Below are positions 55,139 through 63,639 of a stretch of 64,000 nucleotides of DNA, in pieces. Positions within the stretch are counted from its first letter, which is position 1; every line of letters begins with the position of its first letter. The notes beneath the pieces were generated by a model. The model was not told where the DNA came from, searched no databases, and was given only the letters and a program-made list of their open reading frames with translations. Origin of the DNA: Sphingobacteriaceae bacterium (GTDB taxonomy: Bacteria; Bacteroidota; Bacteroidia; Sphingobacteriales; Sphingobacteriaceae). The DNA is taken from NCBI GenBank assembly GCA_947463785.1, contig CANHRG010000001.1, forward strand, positions 248,001-312,000, read 5' to 3'. A program made the position numbers and the translations under genes.

Positions 55139-56485
55139 ATGAAAAAAATCATTTTCTGTTTGGCGCTAGGTTTTGCGCTACAAACACAGGCCCAAACTAC
55201 CGCTAAAACTGATCCTGTTATACAGTCTATGGTAAGCGATGTTTCGGCAAAAAACATCGAAGCCATCGTTCGAAAATTAGTTTCTTTTCAAACCAGACAT
55301 ACCTTAAGTGATACCCTAAGTACTAAAACAGGCATTGGTGCAGCACGTAACTGGATCAAAGCAGAGTTGGAGAAGTATGCCGCTGCATCTGGTGGCCGAT
55401 TGAGAGTGGAATTTGATGCGTTCACCCAAGCGGCAGATGGTCGCAGAGTTACGGTTCCTACCCTGATGAAGAATGTGTTGGCTATTTTACCAGGTACTGA
55501 TCCGGAGGATGACCGGGTATTTATTGTTTCTGGGCATTACGATTCTAGAGCATCTGATGTGTTAGATAGTAAAAGTTTTGCACCAGGTGCAAACGACGAT
55601 GCTTCGGGTACTGCTGTAGCCATGGAATTGGCCCGAGTGATGAGTAAGCAATCGTACAATTGTACGCTCATTTTTGTAGCGATGGTAGGTGAAGAGCAAG
55701 GTTTATATGGCGCAGCTAATCTGGCTAAACGAGCTAAAGAGGCCAAATGGAACGTTGCCGGAATGATTACCAATGATATTGTGGGCAATACCTATGGTTT
55801 GGAGACCGATTTAAAAGATAACCGTACTGTTCGGATTTTTAGTGAGGGAGTATCTCAGACTGAAACCACAGCTCAAGCGGGTACCAGAACCAATATTGGT
55901 TCAGAGAATGACGGCATTGCCCGTCAGTTTGCCCGCTATTTAAAAGAAGTTGGTGAGCGTTATGTTGATCAATTGGATGTGAAACTGATTTATCGTCGCG
56001 ATAGGTATTTGAGAGGCGGTGATCATACTCCGTTTTCACAACAAGGATTTGCAGCCATCCGGGTAACCGAAATGAATGAGAATTTTAACCGCCAACACCA
56101 GAATGTGCGTACTGAAAACGGAGTTGATTATGGTGATTTGCCTGATTTTGTGGATTATAACTATACCCAGAAAGTAGCCCGAATGAATCTGGCCGCTCTA
56201 GCCAATTTAGCTGCTGGTCCACGCGAACCCCAACAGGTTAAAATGCAAACCAGCGAGTTGACTAATAAAAGTACATTGAAGTGGGAAACTCCAAAAGGAG
56301 AAAAACCGGTAGGGTATTATGTAGTAATGAGAGAAACCAGTAGTTCTGTTTGGGAGAAAAAGTTCTTTGTTACTGAGAACCAAGTCACCTTAAACTATTC
56401 AAAAGACAACTACTTTTTTGGGGTACAATCGGTAGATGCCGATGGTCATGAAAGTATGGTGGTTATTCCTTTACCTGGCCGTTAA
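55139..56485 (+). CDS. Exported M28 family zinc peptidase with C-terminal fibronectin-like domain
   Basis: 448 residues, signal peptide MKKIIFCLALGFALQTQAQ. Metal ligands are seen in SGHYDSR, GANDDASGTAVAMEL, GEEQGLYGAANL, TNDIVGNTYG and GGDHTPFSQQG. The last 90 residues (LKWETPKGEKPVGYYVVMRE) look fibronectin-like. Secreted aminopeptidase is likely. Its stop codon directly abuts the stop codon of a small converging membrane-protein gene. Confidence 0.9.
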   Translation: MKKIIFCLALGFALQTQAQTTAKTDPVIQSMVSDVSAKNIEAIVRKLVSFQTRHTLSDTLSTKTGIGAARNWIKAELEKYAAASGGRLRVEFDAFTQAADGRRVTVPTLMKNVLAILPGTDPEDDRVFIVSGHYDSRASDVLDSKSFAPGANDDASGTAVAMELARVMSKQSYNCTLIFVAMVGEEQGLYGAANLAKRAKEAKWNVAGMITNDIVGNTYGLETDLKDNRTVRIFSEGVSQTETTAQAGTRTNIGSENDGIARQFARYLKEVGERYVDQLDVKLIYRRDRYLRGGDHTPFSQQGFAAIRVTEMNENFNRQHQNVRTENGVDYGDLPDFVDYNYTQKVARMNLAALANLAAGPREPQQVKMQTSELTNKSTLKWETPKGEKPVGYYVVMRETSSSVWEKKFFVTENQVTLNYSKDNYFFGVQSVDADGHESMVVIPLPGR

Positions 56486-56674
56486 TTACCAGTTGAAAAG
56501 TGCATAAACGCATTTTACAACCGTTTGGTAAGTTGGCATCTGGAAATGAATGCTTGCGCTGTATTTTTCGGTAGGAATTTCAATACGCGTAGTGCTGGCT
56601 AGATACAGCAAGCCTAGCATTACGGGAATGAGAACTAAAATAAAAGGAGAGGTATTGCCTTTATTCTTTTTCAT
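56486..56674 (-). CDS. Small single-helix membrane protein
   Basis: 62 residues with one hydrophobic helix (about 10-27) following KKNKGNTSP, then a short soluble tail with PTEKYSASIHFQMPTY. No family recognised. Support comes from a basic start, a clean transmembrane segment, and a gap it fits exactly, with its stop codon next to that of the M28 gene. It may be a small conserved protein or a chance frame. Confidence 0.45.
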   Translation of the reverse strand: MKKNKGNTSPFILVLIPVMLGLLYLASTTRIEIPTEKYSASIHFQMPTYQTVVKCVYALFNW

Positions 56675-56769
56675 TAGGTCGAATTTTATACAAAGAACGG
56701 TTAAAACTTTGGAATTCGTATGTTAAATAATGTAAAATTTTTGTCGAGAATTACTCGCTGATAGCCAAT

Positions 56770-56800
56770 AAAAAAAGCCCACTTTTTGTGGGCTTTTTTT
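56770..56800. terminator. Terminator downstream of metK
   Basis: AAAAAAGCCCAC and GTGGGCTTTTTTT arms around a 5-nt loop; T-runs on both strands. Confidence 0.92.
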
Positions 56801-56821
56801 ATTTCTTGAGGTTTTGCAGCA

Positions 56822-58075
56822 TTAAATGCCGAAAGCCGCTTTGATTTTCTCTACATAATCCAATTTTTCCCAAGTAAATAGCTCCACTTCTAGCGTTTTG
56901 CTATCACCATTTGCACCTTGGAATGTTTTCTTAACCACTTCGTTTTTACGGCCCATGTGTCCGTAGGCAGCGGTTTCAGAATAAATCGGATTGCGCAATT
57001 TTAAACGAGTTTCAATTCCGTAAGGTGTCATGTCGAAAATTTGCTCGATCTTTTTAGCAATTTCTCCGTCGTTCAACCCAACTTTTGCAGTTCCGTAGGT
57101 ATTCACGTAAATCCCCATCGGATTTTTTACACCGATAGCATAAGAAACTTGTACTAAAATTTCGTCGCAAACACCGGCTGCAACCATGTTTTTAGCGATA
57201 TGACGGGTAGCGTAAGCAGCTGAACGGTCTACTTTAGATGGATCTTTCCCAGAGAATGCACCACCACCATGGGCACCTTTTCCACCATAGGTATCCACAA
57301 TAATTTTACGTCCGGTAAGACCGGTATCCCCGTGAGGGCCACCAATTACAAATTTCCCGGTAGGATTAATGTGATAGGTAATTTGGTCGGTAAACAGAGC
57401 CTGAAGTTCAGGTTTCAATTGTTTTTTCACGCGAGGGATCAAAATAGAAACGATGTCTTTTTTAATTTGTTCCTGCATGGCCTTTTCTTCAGCAAAATCA
57501 TCGTGCTGTGTAGAAACCACAATGGCATCGATACGAATTGGGCGGTGATCGTCGCTGTACTCAATGGTAACCTGCGATTTTGCATCGGGACGCAAATAGG
57601 TAATTTCTTTGTTTTCGCGACGCAGTGCGGCTAACTCGATCAAAATTTTATGTGAAAGATCTAGCGCAAGCGGCATGTAATTTTCGGTTTCGTTGCTGGC
57701 ATAACCAAACATCATACCTTGGTCTCCGGCTCCTTGATCTTGTTTATTTTGACGTTCGACACCCTGGTTAATGTCGGCCGATTGCTCGTGGATGGCAGAA
57801 AGCACACCACATGAATCGGCCTCAAACATGTACTCCGATTTGGTATAACCGATTTTACGGATTACCTCACGACTAATTTTTTGAACATCCAGATAGGTAT
57901 TCGACTTCACTTCACCGGCTAAAACCACTTGTCCGGTAGTTACCAGCGTTTCACAGGCTACTTTAGCGTCTGGATCCCAGGCTAAAAAGTTATCAATTAG
58001 GGCGTCAGAAATTTGATCGGCCACTTTATCCGGGTGACCTTCAGATACTGATTCAGAGGTAAATAGATAAGGCAT
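56822..58075 (-). CDS. metK: S-adenosylmethionine synthase
   Basis: Makes SAM from methionine and ATP. 417 residues, with [17 protein letters not shown] at the start, [10 protein letters not shown], the metal/ATP segment [40 protein letters not shown] and the terminal [16 protein letters not shown] riboswitch (58144-58195) lies in its leader, so expression should fall when SAM is plentiful. The promoter is at 58208-58215. Confidence 0.97.
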   Translation of the reverse strand: MPYLFTSESVSEGHPDKVADQISDALIDNFLAWDPDAKVACETLVTTGQVVLAGEVKSNTYLDVQKISREVIRKIGYTKSEYMFEADSCGVLSAIHEQSADINQGVERQNKQDQGAGDQGMMFGYASNETENYMPLALDLSHKILIELAALRRENKEITYLRPDAKSQVTIEYSDDHRPIRIDAIVVSTQHDDFAEEKAMQEQIKKDIVSILIPRVKKQLKPELQALFTDQITYHINPTGKFVIGGPHGDTGLTGRKIIVDTYGGKGAHGGGAFSGKDPSKVDRSAAYATRHIAKNMVAAGVCDEILVQVSYAIGVKNPMGIYVNTYGTAKVGLNDGEIAKKIEQIFDMTPYGIETRLKLRNPIYSETAAYGHMGRKNEVVKKTFQGANGDSKTLEVELFTWEKLDYVEKIKAAFGI

Positions 58076-58143
58076 AGTATTCCAGTTCTAAATAAAAACA
58101 AAATAAAATGCAGAAAAATGGACTATTAAAGGAAGTGTAATTT

Positions 58144-58195
58144 AGTTTTTTAGCACTTTTTTTAACGTGGTTGCAATCAACGCAAATCGATCCAC
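58144..58195 (-). promoter_or_regulatory. SAM-II riboswitch aptamer upstream of metK
   Basis: In minus-strand RNA the conserved core appears in order and spacing: GUGG (58192-58195), GAUUU, 6 nt, AUUGCAA, CCAC (closing P1), GUUAAA, then GCUAAAAA exactly 16 nt after GCAA, as I recall the consensus. Pairing of the pseudoknot is preserved with changed bases (G-C and U-A at positions where the classic sequence has C-G and C-G). It starts a few bases after the predicted transcription start and ends 68 nt before metK. The family is best known from Alphaproteobacteria. Confidence 0.88.
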
Positions 58196-58207
58196 TTTTT
58201 TGCACTG

Positions 58208-58215
58208 CAAAAGTA
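58208..58215 (-). promoter_or_regulatory. -7 element of metK
   Basis: Minus strand TACTTTTG, a TAnnTTTG match. Predicted start near 58201, which puts the riboswitch right at the 5' end of the mRNA. Confidence 0.55.
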
Positions 58216-58286
58216 TAACAATTTTTAAAATCTTAGATATTTGAACGTAATTTGTGACCATTAGTCGAAACCTAAAACCTGTTCTT

Positions 58287-59159
58287 TTGAAAAAAACAGT
58301 TCTGTTCATCATTAACCCAATATCGGGAGGAAAATCGAAATTGCACGTGCCTGAGTTAATTGCTCAGAACCTCGATCTAGTACAATTTGAGTACACATAC
58401 CGGTTTACTGAGGGTGTGGGCCATGCACGTGAGTTAGCTAAAGAAGCCGTACAAAAGGGTATCGATATTGTGATTGCAGTAGGTGGTGACGGAACTATAA
58501 ATGAAATTGCTTCTGTTCTTTCGGGTACAGATAAAATTTTAGGCATTATTCCGATGGGTTCTGGAAATGGGCTCGGAACTTCACTAGCCATTCCATTTGA
58601 TGTAGCTAAAGCGATTGGGGTATTGAACCGCATGCAGGTAATGACCATAGACTCTGCCACACTGAATGGACATCCATTTTTTAATGTAAGTGGTATTGGT
58701 TTCGATGCGGAAATCAGTGCTCGCTTTGCTCGGGATAAATCGCGTGGATTGTGGGGTTATGTAAGAAATACCATTGCTGAAATCATACATTACCGCCCAA
58801 AATGGTACAAGTTAACTATTGACGGCATTGTGTACCATCGGCAGGCGTTTATGATTAGTTTGGCCAATTCTACTCAATATGGAAACAATGCACACATTGC
58901 CCCCGAAGCCTCACTAACCGATGGTTTATTGGATTTTTGTGTAATTAAACCTTTTGAATTATACCTGTTCCCGATTTTAGCCTATCGTTTGTTTAGCAAA
59001 ACAGCACACCGTTCTAAATTCATCGAAATTTTTAAGGCTCGTGAAATTAAAGTTGAACGAGATGAACCTGGGCCTGTACATTTAGATGGAGAACCTGTGC
59101 AAATGGGTACTGAACTGCTTATCTCCCTCAAGCCTGCCACGTTAAAGGTGATTCATTAG
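58287..59159 (+). CDS. Diacylglycerol/lipid kinase family protein (YegS/BmrU-like)
   Basis: About 290 residues. DGK catalytic features: [42 protein letters not shown], and C-terminal [11 protein letters not shown]. Predicted to phosphorylate a lipid alcohol at the membrane. No in-frame ATG exists near the start. TTG at 58287 gives [10 protein letters not shown] and fits the fold; a GTG at 58254 would add 11 residues but lies at the likely promoter. Divergent from metK. The stop is followed 1 nt later by the SUI1 gene. Confidence 0.85.
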   Translation: MKKTVLFIINPISGGKSKLHVPELIAQNLDLVQFEYTYRFTEGVGHARELAKEAVQKGIDIVIAVGGDGTINEIASVLSGTDKILGIIPMGSGNGLGTSLAIPFDVAKAIGVLNRMQVMTIDSATLNGHPFFNVSGIGFDAEISARFARDKSRGLWGYVRNTIAEIIHYRPKWYKLTIDGIVYHRQAFMISLANSTQYGNNAHIAPEASLTDGLLDFCVIKPFELYLFPILAYRLFSKTAHRSKFIEIFKAREIKVERDEPGPVHLDGEPVQMGTELLISLKPATLKVIH

Positions 59160-59160
59160 T

Positions 59161-59505
59161 ATGTCTAAAAAGTCGAAACAATGGGGTGGTATCATGTATT
59201 CCACCGATCCGGATTTCAGTTTTGAGCCTGAACAAACGGAAACTCAGGAAACATTGCCTCCGCAGCAGCAGGATTTGCGGGTACAGCTAGACCGTAAACA
59301 ACGCGGAGGTAAATCGGTAACCCTGATTACCGGTTTTGTGGGTACAGATTCAGATTTAGATGCTTTGGGTAAAAAACTAAAGCAAAAATGTGGCGTAGGA
59401 GGATCGGTTAAAGATGGTGAGATTTTAATCCAGGGAGATTTTTGCCAAAAAATCATCCAAATCCTTTTAGCCGAAGGCTATAAAGTGAAAAAAATTGGGG
59501 GTTGA
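59161..59505 (+). CDS. SUI1/eIF1-like translation factor (YciH family)
   Basis: 114 residues. The C-terminal 70 form the SUI1 fold: [50 protein letters not shown]. The N-terminal 40 are polar and probably flexible. E. coli YciH resembles eIF1 and can affect start-codon selection in vitro; the physiological role is unclear. It begins one base after the lipid kinase stop, so the two are probably coupled. Confidence 0.92.
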   Translation: MSKKSKQWGGIMYSTDPDFSFEPEQTETQETLPPQQQDLRVQLDRKQRGGKSVTLITGFVGTDSDLDALGKKLKQKCGVGGSVKDGEILIQGDFCQKIIQILLAEGYKVKKIGG

Positions 59506-59622
59506 CCGAACTCCTATTTATTCTTTTAACTGACTTTAAATCAGTTGTTTGAATCTTAGTGTCTCGTTTACAATTAGTCCAAATTCAAACCATTTTTCTT
59601 TCGAAAACGTTTTAGTTCTTCC

Positions 59623-59630
59623 TAATTTTG
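59623..59630 (+). promoter_or_regulatory. -7 element of pckA
   Basis: TAATTTTG matches TAnnTTTG, with TTTC 20 nt upstream as a weak -33. It places transcription near 59637 and supports the ATG at 59659 as start. Confidence 0.5.
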
Positions 59631-59658
59631 GCGATTGTCTATAACCAAAAACTCATTG

Positions 59659-61263
59659 ATGAGTAAAATACCTATGAAAGCTCCCGATTTGGCCTACCTT
59701 GGTTTGCAAGGTCGCAACACTATTTTTTATCAACTAAGCCCCGAAGAATTAATTGAACATGCCATTAAAAATGGTGAGGGTAGCTTAGCCAGTTCTGGCG
59801 CTTTAGCCATTGATACCGGTGAATTTACAGGTCGTTCACCCAAAGACCGTTTCATTGTTGCAGATGATATTACTGAAAAAGCGGTTTGGTGGGGCGATAT
59901 CAATATTAAATTCGATGCTCAAAAGTTCGATCAGCTTCAACAAAAGCTTACTGCATATTTACAAGATAAGTCGATCTATGTTAGAGATGCCGCTGCTTGT
60001 GCAGATATGGATTATCGCTTAAGCATACGAGTAATTACCGAAAAGGCATATCAGAACTTGTTTTCCCATCATTTATTCATCAGACCAGAAGCTAATCAAT
60101 TGGGTGAAACTCCCGAATGGACTATTTTGGCTGCACCGGGATTTAAAGCAAATCCAGAAGTTGACGGAACTCGTCAGCACAATTTTGCCGTCATCAATTT
60201 TACTAAAAAGATGATTTTAATTGGCGGAACGGGCTATACCGGAGAAATTAAAAAAGGTATTTTCTCAGTTTTGAATTTCTTGCTTCCGCACAAACACCAG
60301 GTTTTATCCATGCATTGTTCTGCCAATGAGGGTAAAGATGGGGATACTGCCATCTTCTTTGGTTTATCCGGAACCGGAAAAACTACCCTTTCTGCCGATC
60401 CTTCAAGAGATTTGATTGGAGACGATGAACACGGCTGGGGGGCACAAACCGTATTTAATTTCGAAGGTGGCTGCTACGCTAAGTGTGTAGGCCTAACAGC
60501 TGAAAAAGAACCTGAGATTTTTAAAGCTGTAAAATTTGGATCCCTTTTGGAGAATATCAATTTCTTTGAGGGTACCCGTGCTGTAGATTTTGACAATATT
60601 GAGAAAACCGAAAATACCCGGGTTTCTTACCCAATACAGTACATTAGCCATGCCAAGCTTCCGTCTATTGGAGCTATTCCAAAAAATATATTCTTTTTAA
60701 CTGCTGATGCTTTTGGCGTTTTGCCACCAATTTCACAATTAAGTCCGGAACAGGCCATGTATCACTTTATTTCTGGTTATACGGCTAAAGTGGCTGGTAC
60801 TGAGGCAGGCATTAATGAGCCACAAACCACTTTTTCGGCATGTTTTGGTAAAGCCTTTTTGCCGCTCCACCCTACAGCTTACGCCCAATTATTGGGTGAG
60901 AAGCTAAAAAAACACCAGGCTAAAGTTTGGCTGGTTAATACAGGTTGGACCGGTGGACCGTACGGAATTGGGCACAGAATGAAGCTTAGCTACACTCGGG
61001 CCATGATTACTGCAGCCCTATCCGGAGAACTTAGTCAGGTGGAGTTTGCAGAGCACCCCGTTTTTGGTTTAATGATTCCTAAAACTTGTCCGAATGTGCC
61101 TGCAGAACTACTTGATCCTAGAAATACTTGGACGGATAAACACGCATACGATCAAAAAGCAGCAGAATTGGCGCAAGCTTTTGTCAAAAACTTTACGCAG
61201 TTTGCTGATTTCGCTAGTGCCGAAATTTTATCGGCTGCACCCCGAGTTGAGGTATCTGCTTAA
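59659..61263 (+). CDS. pckA: Phosphoenolpyruvate carboxykinase (ATP)
   Basis: Converts oxaloacetate and ATP to phosphoenolpyruvate in gluconeogenesis. 534 residues from the ATG. FTGRSPKDRFIV, P-loop GLSGTGKTTLSAD near 235-247, GDDEHGWG (metal/ATP), FNFEGGCYAKC, and WLVNTGWTGGPYGIGHRM. TTG at 59635 is in frame but would be upstream of the predicted transcription start. A hairpin with weak T-run lies just after the stop. Confidence 0.96.
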   Translation: MSKIPMKAPDLAYLGLQGRNTIFYQLSPEELIEHAIKNGEGSLASSGALAIDTGEFTGRSPKDRFIVADDITEKAVWWGDINIKFDAQKFDQLQQKLTAYLQDKSIYVRDAAACADMDYRLSIRVITEKAYQNLFSHHLFIRPEANQLGETPEWTILAAPGFKANPEVDGTRQHNFAVINFTKKMILIGGTGYTGEIKKGIFSVLNFLLPHKHQVLSMHCSANEGKDGDTAIFFGLSGTGKTTLSADPSRDLIGDDEHGWGAQTVFNFEGGCYAKCVGLTAEKEPEIFKAVKFGSLLENINFFEGTRAVDFDNIEKTENTRVSYPIQYISHAKLPSIGAIPKNIFFLTADAFGVLPPISQLSPEQAMYHFISGYTAKVAGTEAGINEPQTTFSACFGKAFLPLHPTAYAQLLGEKLKKHQAKVWLVNTGWTGGPYGIGHRMKLSYTRAMITAALSGELSQVEFAEHPVFGLMIPKTCPNVPAELLDPRNTWTDKHAYDQKAAELAQAFVKNFTQFADFASAEILSAAPRVEVSA

Positions 61264-61291
61264 ATCGCATGTTAAATTTTAGTTGCGATTT
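61262..61291 (+). terminator. Hairpin after pckA
   Basis: AAATCGCA and TGCGATTT arms with 14-nt loop; no strong T-run, so a weak or processing-type terminator. Confidence 0.4.
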
Positions 61292-61366
61292 GGATTTCCC
61301 GAAAAAAATAGTTTTCATTGTGAAAGATTGTCTCAGATAATTTTTTCAGTAACAAAATTGCATACA

Positions 61367-61398
61367 TTGATAATTGTTTATTGAAAATTATATCTTTG
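61367..61398 (+). promoter_or_regulatory. Promoter of the exbB operon
   Basis: TTG, 21 nt, TATCTTTG: full consensus. It gives a leader of about 65 nt, mostly A-rich, before exbB. Confidence 0.8.
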
Positions 61399-61471
61399 AA
61401 ATCCGTTTTAAAAAAAACTTAAAACCAATTAATTTATAATTCATCAAAACCAAAAACTAAAATTTAAAAAA

Positions 61472-62299
61472 ATGGCAACCGCAACCAAAGCAACAACTGC
61501 TAAAAAAGAGAATTCTGGTTCAAACATTTTTGCTAGTATGTCTATCGTGATTTGCATCCTTGTAGGTGTAATCTTGTGGAAATTCGTAATGGGTAGTCCT
61601 GGTAACTTCGAAGGTGGAGATCCAGAAAATGGTCACCCACTTCCTGGTAACTATTTCGGAATGGTTTACAAAGGTGGTTACGTTGTACCTGTGTTAATGG
61701 GTTTATTCTTAATGGTTGTTGTATTCTCTTTTGAGAGATACTTTGTAATCAACAAAGCTGCCGGAAAAGGTAACGTTGATGCATTCGTTAAGAAAGTACA
61801 ATCTTTATTAAGCGCTGGTAACATTGATAGCGCTATTGCAGAATGCGACAAACAAGAAGGTTCTGTAGCAAACGTGATCAAATCAGGTTTGAAAAAATAC
61901 AAAGAAATGGAAACCGAAAAAGGCATGGATACTGAGCAGAAATGTTTAGCAATTCAAAAAGACATTGAAGAAGCAACTGCTTTAGAAATGCCGATGTTAG
62001 AACAAAACCTTACTGTAATTGCTACTTTGGTTTCTATTGGTACCTTGATGGGTCTATTAGGAACAGTAACAGGTATGATCAAAGCGTTCTCAGCTTTGGC
62101 AACTGCTGGTGCTCCAGACCAATCTCAATTAGCAAACGGTATTTCTGAAGCCTTGATCAATACTGCAACTGGTATTGCAACTTCAGCTGTGGCTATCGTT
62201 ATGTACAACTTGTTTACTTCTAAAATCGATAAATTGACTTATTCTATCGATGAAGCAGGTTTCTCAATTGTACAAACCTACGCTAGTACACATAAATAA
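61472..62299 (+). CDS. exbB: MotA/TolQ/ExbB proton channel protein
   Basis: 275 residues. Hydrophobic helices near 20-42, 70-92, 175-200 and 225-245, with the channel motif LVSIGTLMGLLGTVTGMIKAF, typical of ExbB/TolQ. Helical cytoplasmic domain between (CDKQEGSVANVIKSG, EMPMLEQNL). It uses the proton motive force to energise TonB. It leads the exbB-exbD-exbD-tonB cluster. A strong hairpin separates it from exbD, and may set the ExbB:ExbD ratio. Confidence 0.94.
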   Translation: MATATKATTAKKENSGSNIFASMSIVICILVGVILWKFVMGSPGNFEGGDPENGHPLPGNYFGMVYKGGYVVPVLMGLFLMVVVFSFERYFVINKAAGKGNVDAFVKKVQSLLSAGNIDSAIAECDKQEGSVANVIKSGLKKYKEMETEKGMDTEQKCLAIQKDIEEATALEMPMLEQNLTVIATLVSIGTLMGLLGTVTGMIKAFSALATAGAPDQSQLANGISEALINTATGIATSAVAIVMYNLFTSKIDKLTYSIDEAGFSIVQTYASTHK

Positions 62300-62317
62300 T
62301 AGTTTTTGATTTGATTT

Positions 62318-62347
62318 AGTCCCGGGATCCATTCCCGGGACTTCTTT
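62318..62347 (+). terminator. Partial terminator between exbB and exbD
   Basis: AGTCCCGGGA and TCCCGGGACT, a perfect 10-bp stem with 5-nt loop, followed by TCTTTT. The T-run is short, so read-through into exbD is likely. Confidence 0.6.
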
Positions 62348-62391
62348 TCAAAACGTTAAACAAGTACCGTTCAACAGCAAAAACATAAGTA

Positions 62392-63006
62392 ATGCCTAAA
62401 GTAAAAGTTCCTAGAAAAAGCACTGCGATTGACATGACGGCCATGTGCGATGTGGCTTTCTTGTTGTTAACATTCTTTATTTTAACAGCAACTGCACGTC
62501 AGCCAGAGCCCCTGCCTGTTGATACCCCGGCTTCAACTGTAAAAATCAAATTGCCGGAAACCGATATCGCAACCTTAACTGTAGGTCAGGGAAAAATTTT
62601 CTTTGGCGTAAAAGGACAGCAGATTCGCATCAACATGTTGGATCGCATTGCTCAGAAATACAATTTGCAATTTACTGAAGATGAGAAACGACGTTTCTCA
62701 GTAATCGAATCTTTTGGTGTTCCGGTAGGTAATCTAAAGCAATTAATTGCCTTGAGTGGCGATGAGCGTAACCAACCCGGCCTTCAAATAGGTATTCCTG
62801 CCGATTCTACAGACAATCAATTGAATGAATGGATTTTGGCAGCCCGTTATGCAACCAAAGAGTTAAATAACGCGGATCTTCGCTTTAGTATTAAAGGCGA
62901 TTCGAGAGAAGAATACCCTGAAATCAAAAAGGTAATCGATATTCTTCAGAAGCAAAACATTAACAAGTTCAGCTTGATTACTTCATTAAGACAAGCGGAG
63001 CAGTAA
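62392..63006 (+). CDS. ExbD biopolymer transport protein, copy 1
   Basis: 204 residues. One N-terminal helix with the essential Asp in TAMCDVAFLLLTFFIL, then a periplasmic domain (RINMLDRIAQKYNLQF, FSIKGDSREEYPEIKKVIDIL). It is longer than proteobacterial ExbD (about 140), as usual in this phylum. It is followed by a second exbD after 29 nt, so this probably forms a heteromeric channel. Confidence 0.9.
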   Translation: MPKVKVPRKSTAIDMTAMCDVAFLLLTFFILTATARQPEPLPVDTPASTVKIKLPETDIATLTVGQGKIFFGVKGQQIRINMLDRIAQKYNLQFTEDEKRRFSVIESFGVPVGNLKQLIALSGDERNQPGLQIGIPADSTDNQLNEWILAARYATKELNNADLRFSIKGDSREEYPEIKKVIDILQKQNINKFSLITSLRQAEQ

Positions 63007-63035
63007 AAATCGTAAACAATACAAAATATTAAACG

Positions 63036-63587
63036 ATGGCAGAATTAGATACCTCCTCGGGTGGCGGGAAAAAAGGTGGGAAAGTTAGAAGTAAGAAGCA
63101 ATCTACCCGTGTAGATTTAACCGCAATGGTTGACTTGGCTTTCTTGCTAATCACTTTCTTCATGCTAACCACCACCTTGGCGAAACCTCAGGCCATGGAC
63201 TTGGCAATGCCTGATAAAGATAAAGACAAGCCAGAGTCTAAATTGGAAATTGCCGATAACCGTACCATGACCATCTTATTGGGTCAAAATAACCGTATTG
63301 AGTGGTATATGGGATTGGTAGATAATCCTAAAACTCCAACGGTTGATAATTATGGACGTAATGGCATCCGTAAAGCAATCATCGAGAAAATCAAAGAAGT
63401 ACGAGGTATTACCGGAGATCCAAAAAAAGGCTTGATCGTATTGATTAAACCTAGCAAAAAATCGAACTACAGAAATTTAGTCGATATTTTGGACGAGATG
63501 AAGATCACCGGAGTGCCAACTTATGCGATAGTTGATATTACCAATCCGGAAATCGAGTTGATGAAACGCGACGGGATTTACGAATAA
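63036..63587 (+). CDS. ExbD biopolymer transport protein, copy 2
   Basis: 183 residues: a basic, glycine-rich N-terminus (SGGGKKGGKVRSKKQ), membrane helix with Asp in TAMVDLAFLLITFFMLTT, and periplasmic domain ending KKSNYRNLVDILDEMKITG. Diverged paralogue of the preceding gene, kept as a tandem pair in many Bacteroidota. It precedes tonB by 52 nt. Confidence 0.92.
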   Translation: MAELDTSSGGGKKGGKVRSKKQSTRVDLTAMVDLAFLLITFFMLTTTLAKPQAMDLAMPDKDKDKPESKLEIADNRTMTILLGQNNRIEWYMGLVDNPKTPTVDNYGRNGIRKAIIEKIKEVRGITGDPKKGLIVLIKPSKKSNYRNLVDILDEMKITGVPTYAIVDITNPEIELMKRDGIYE

Positions 63588-63639
63588 GTTTTCGTAAATT
63601 AAGGTAAGATTTTAGAACATAGATTAACAGAAAATAGAG

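Noticed and set aside
57269-57634. Open frame of 121 codons opposite metK
   Set aside because: Antisense to conserved metK sequence; no start signal or recognised domain.
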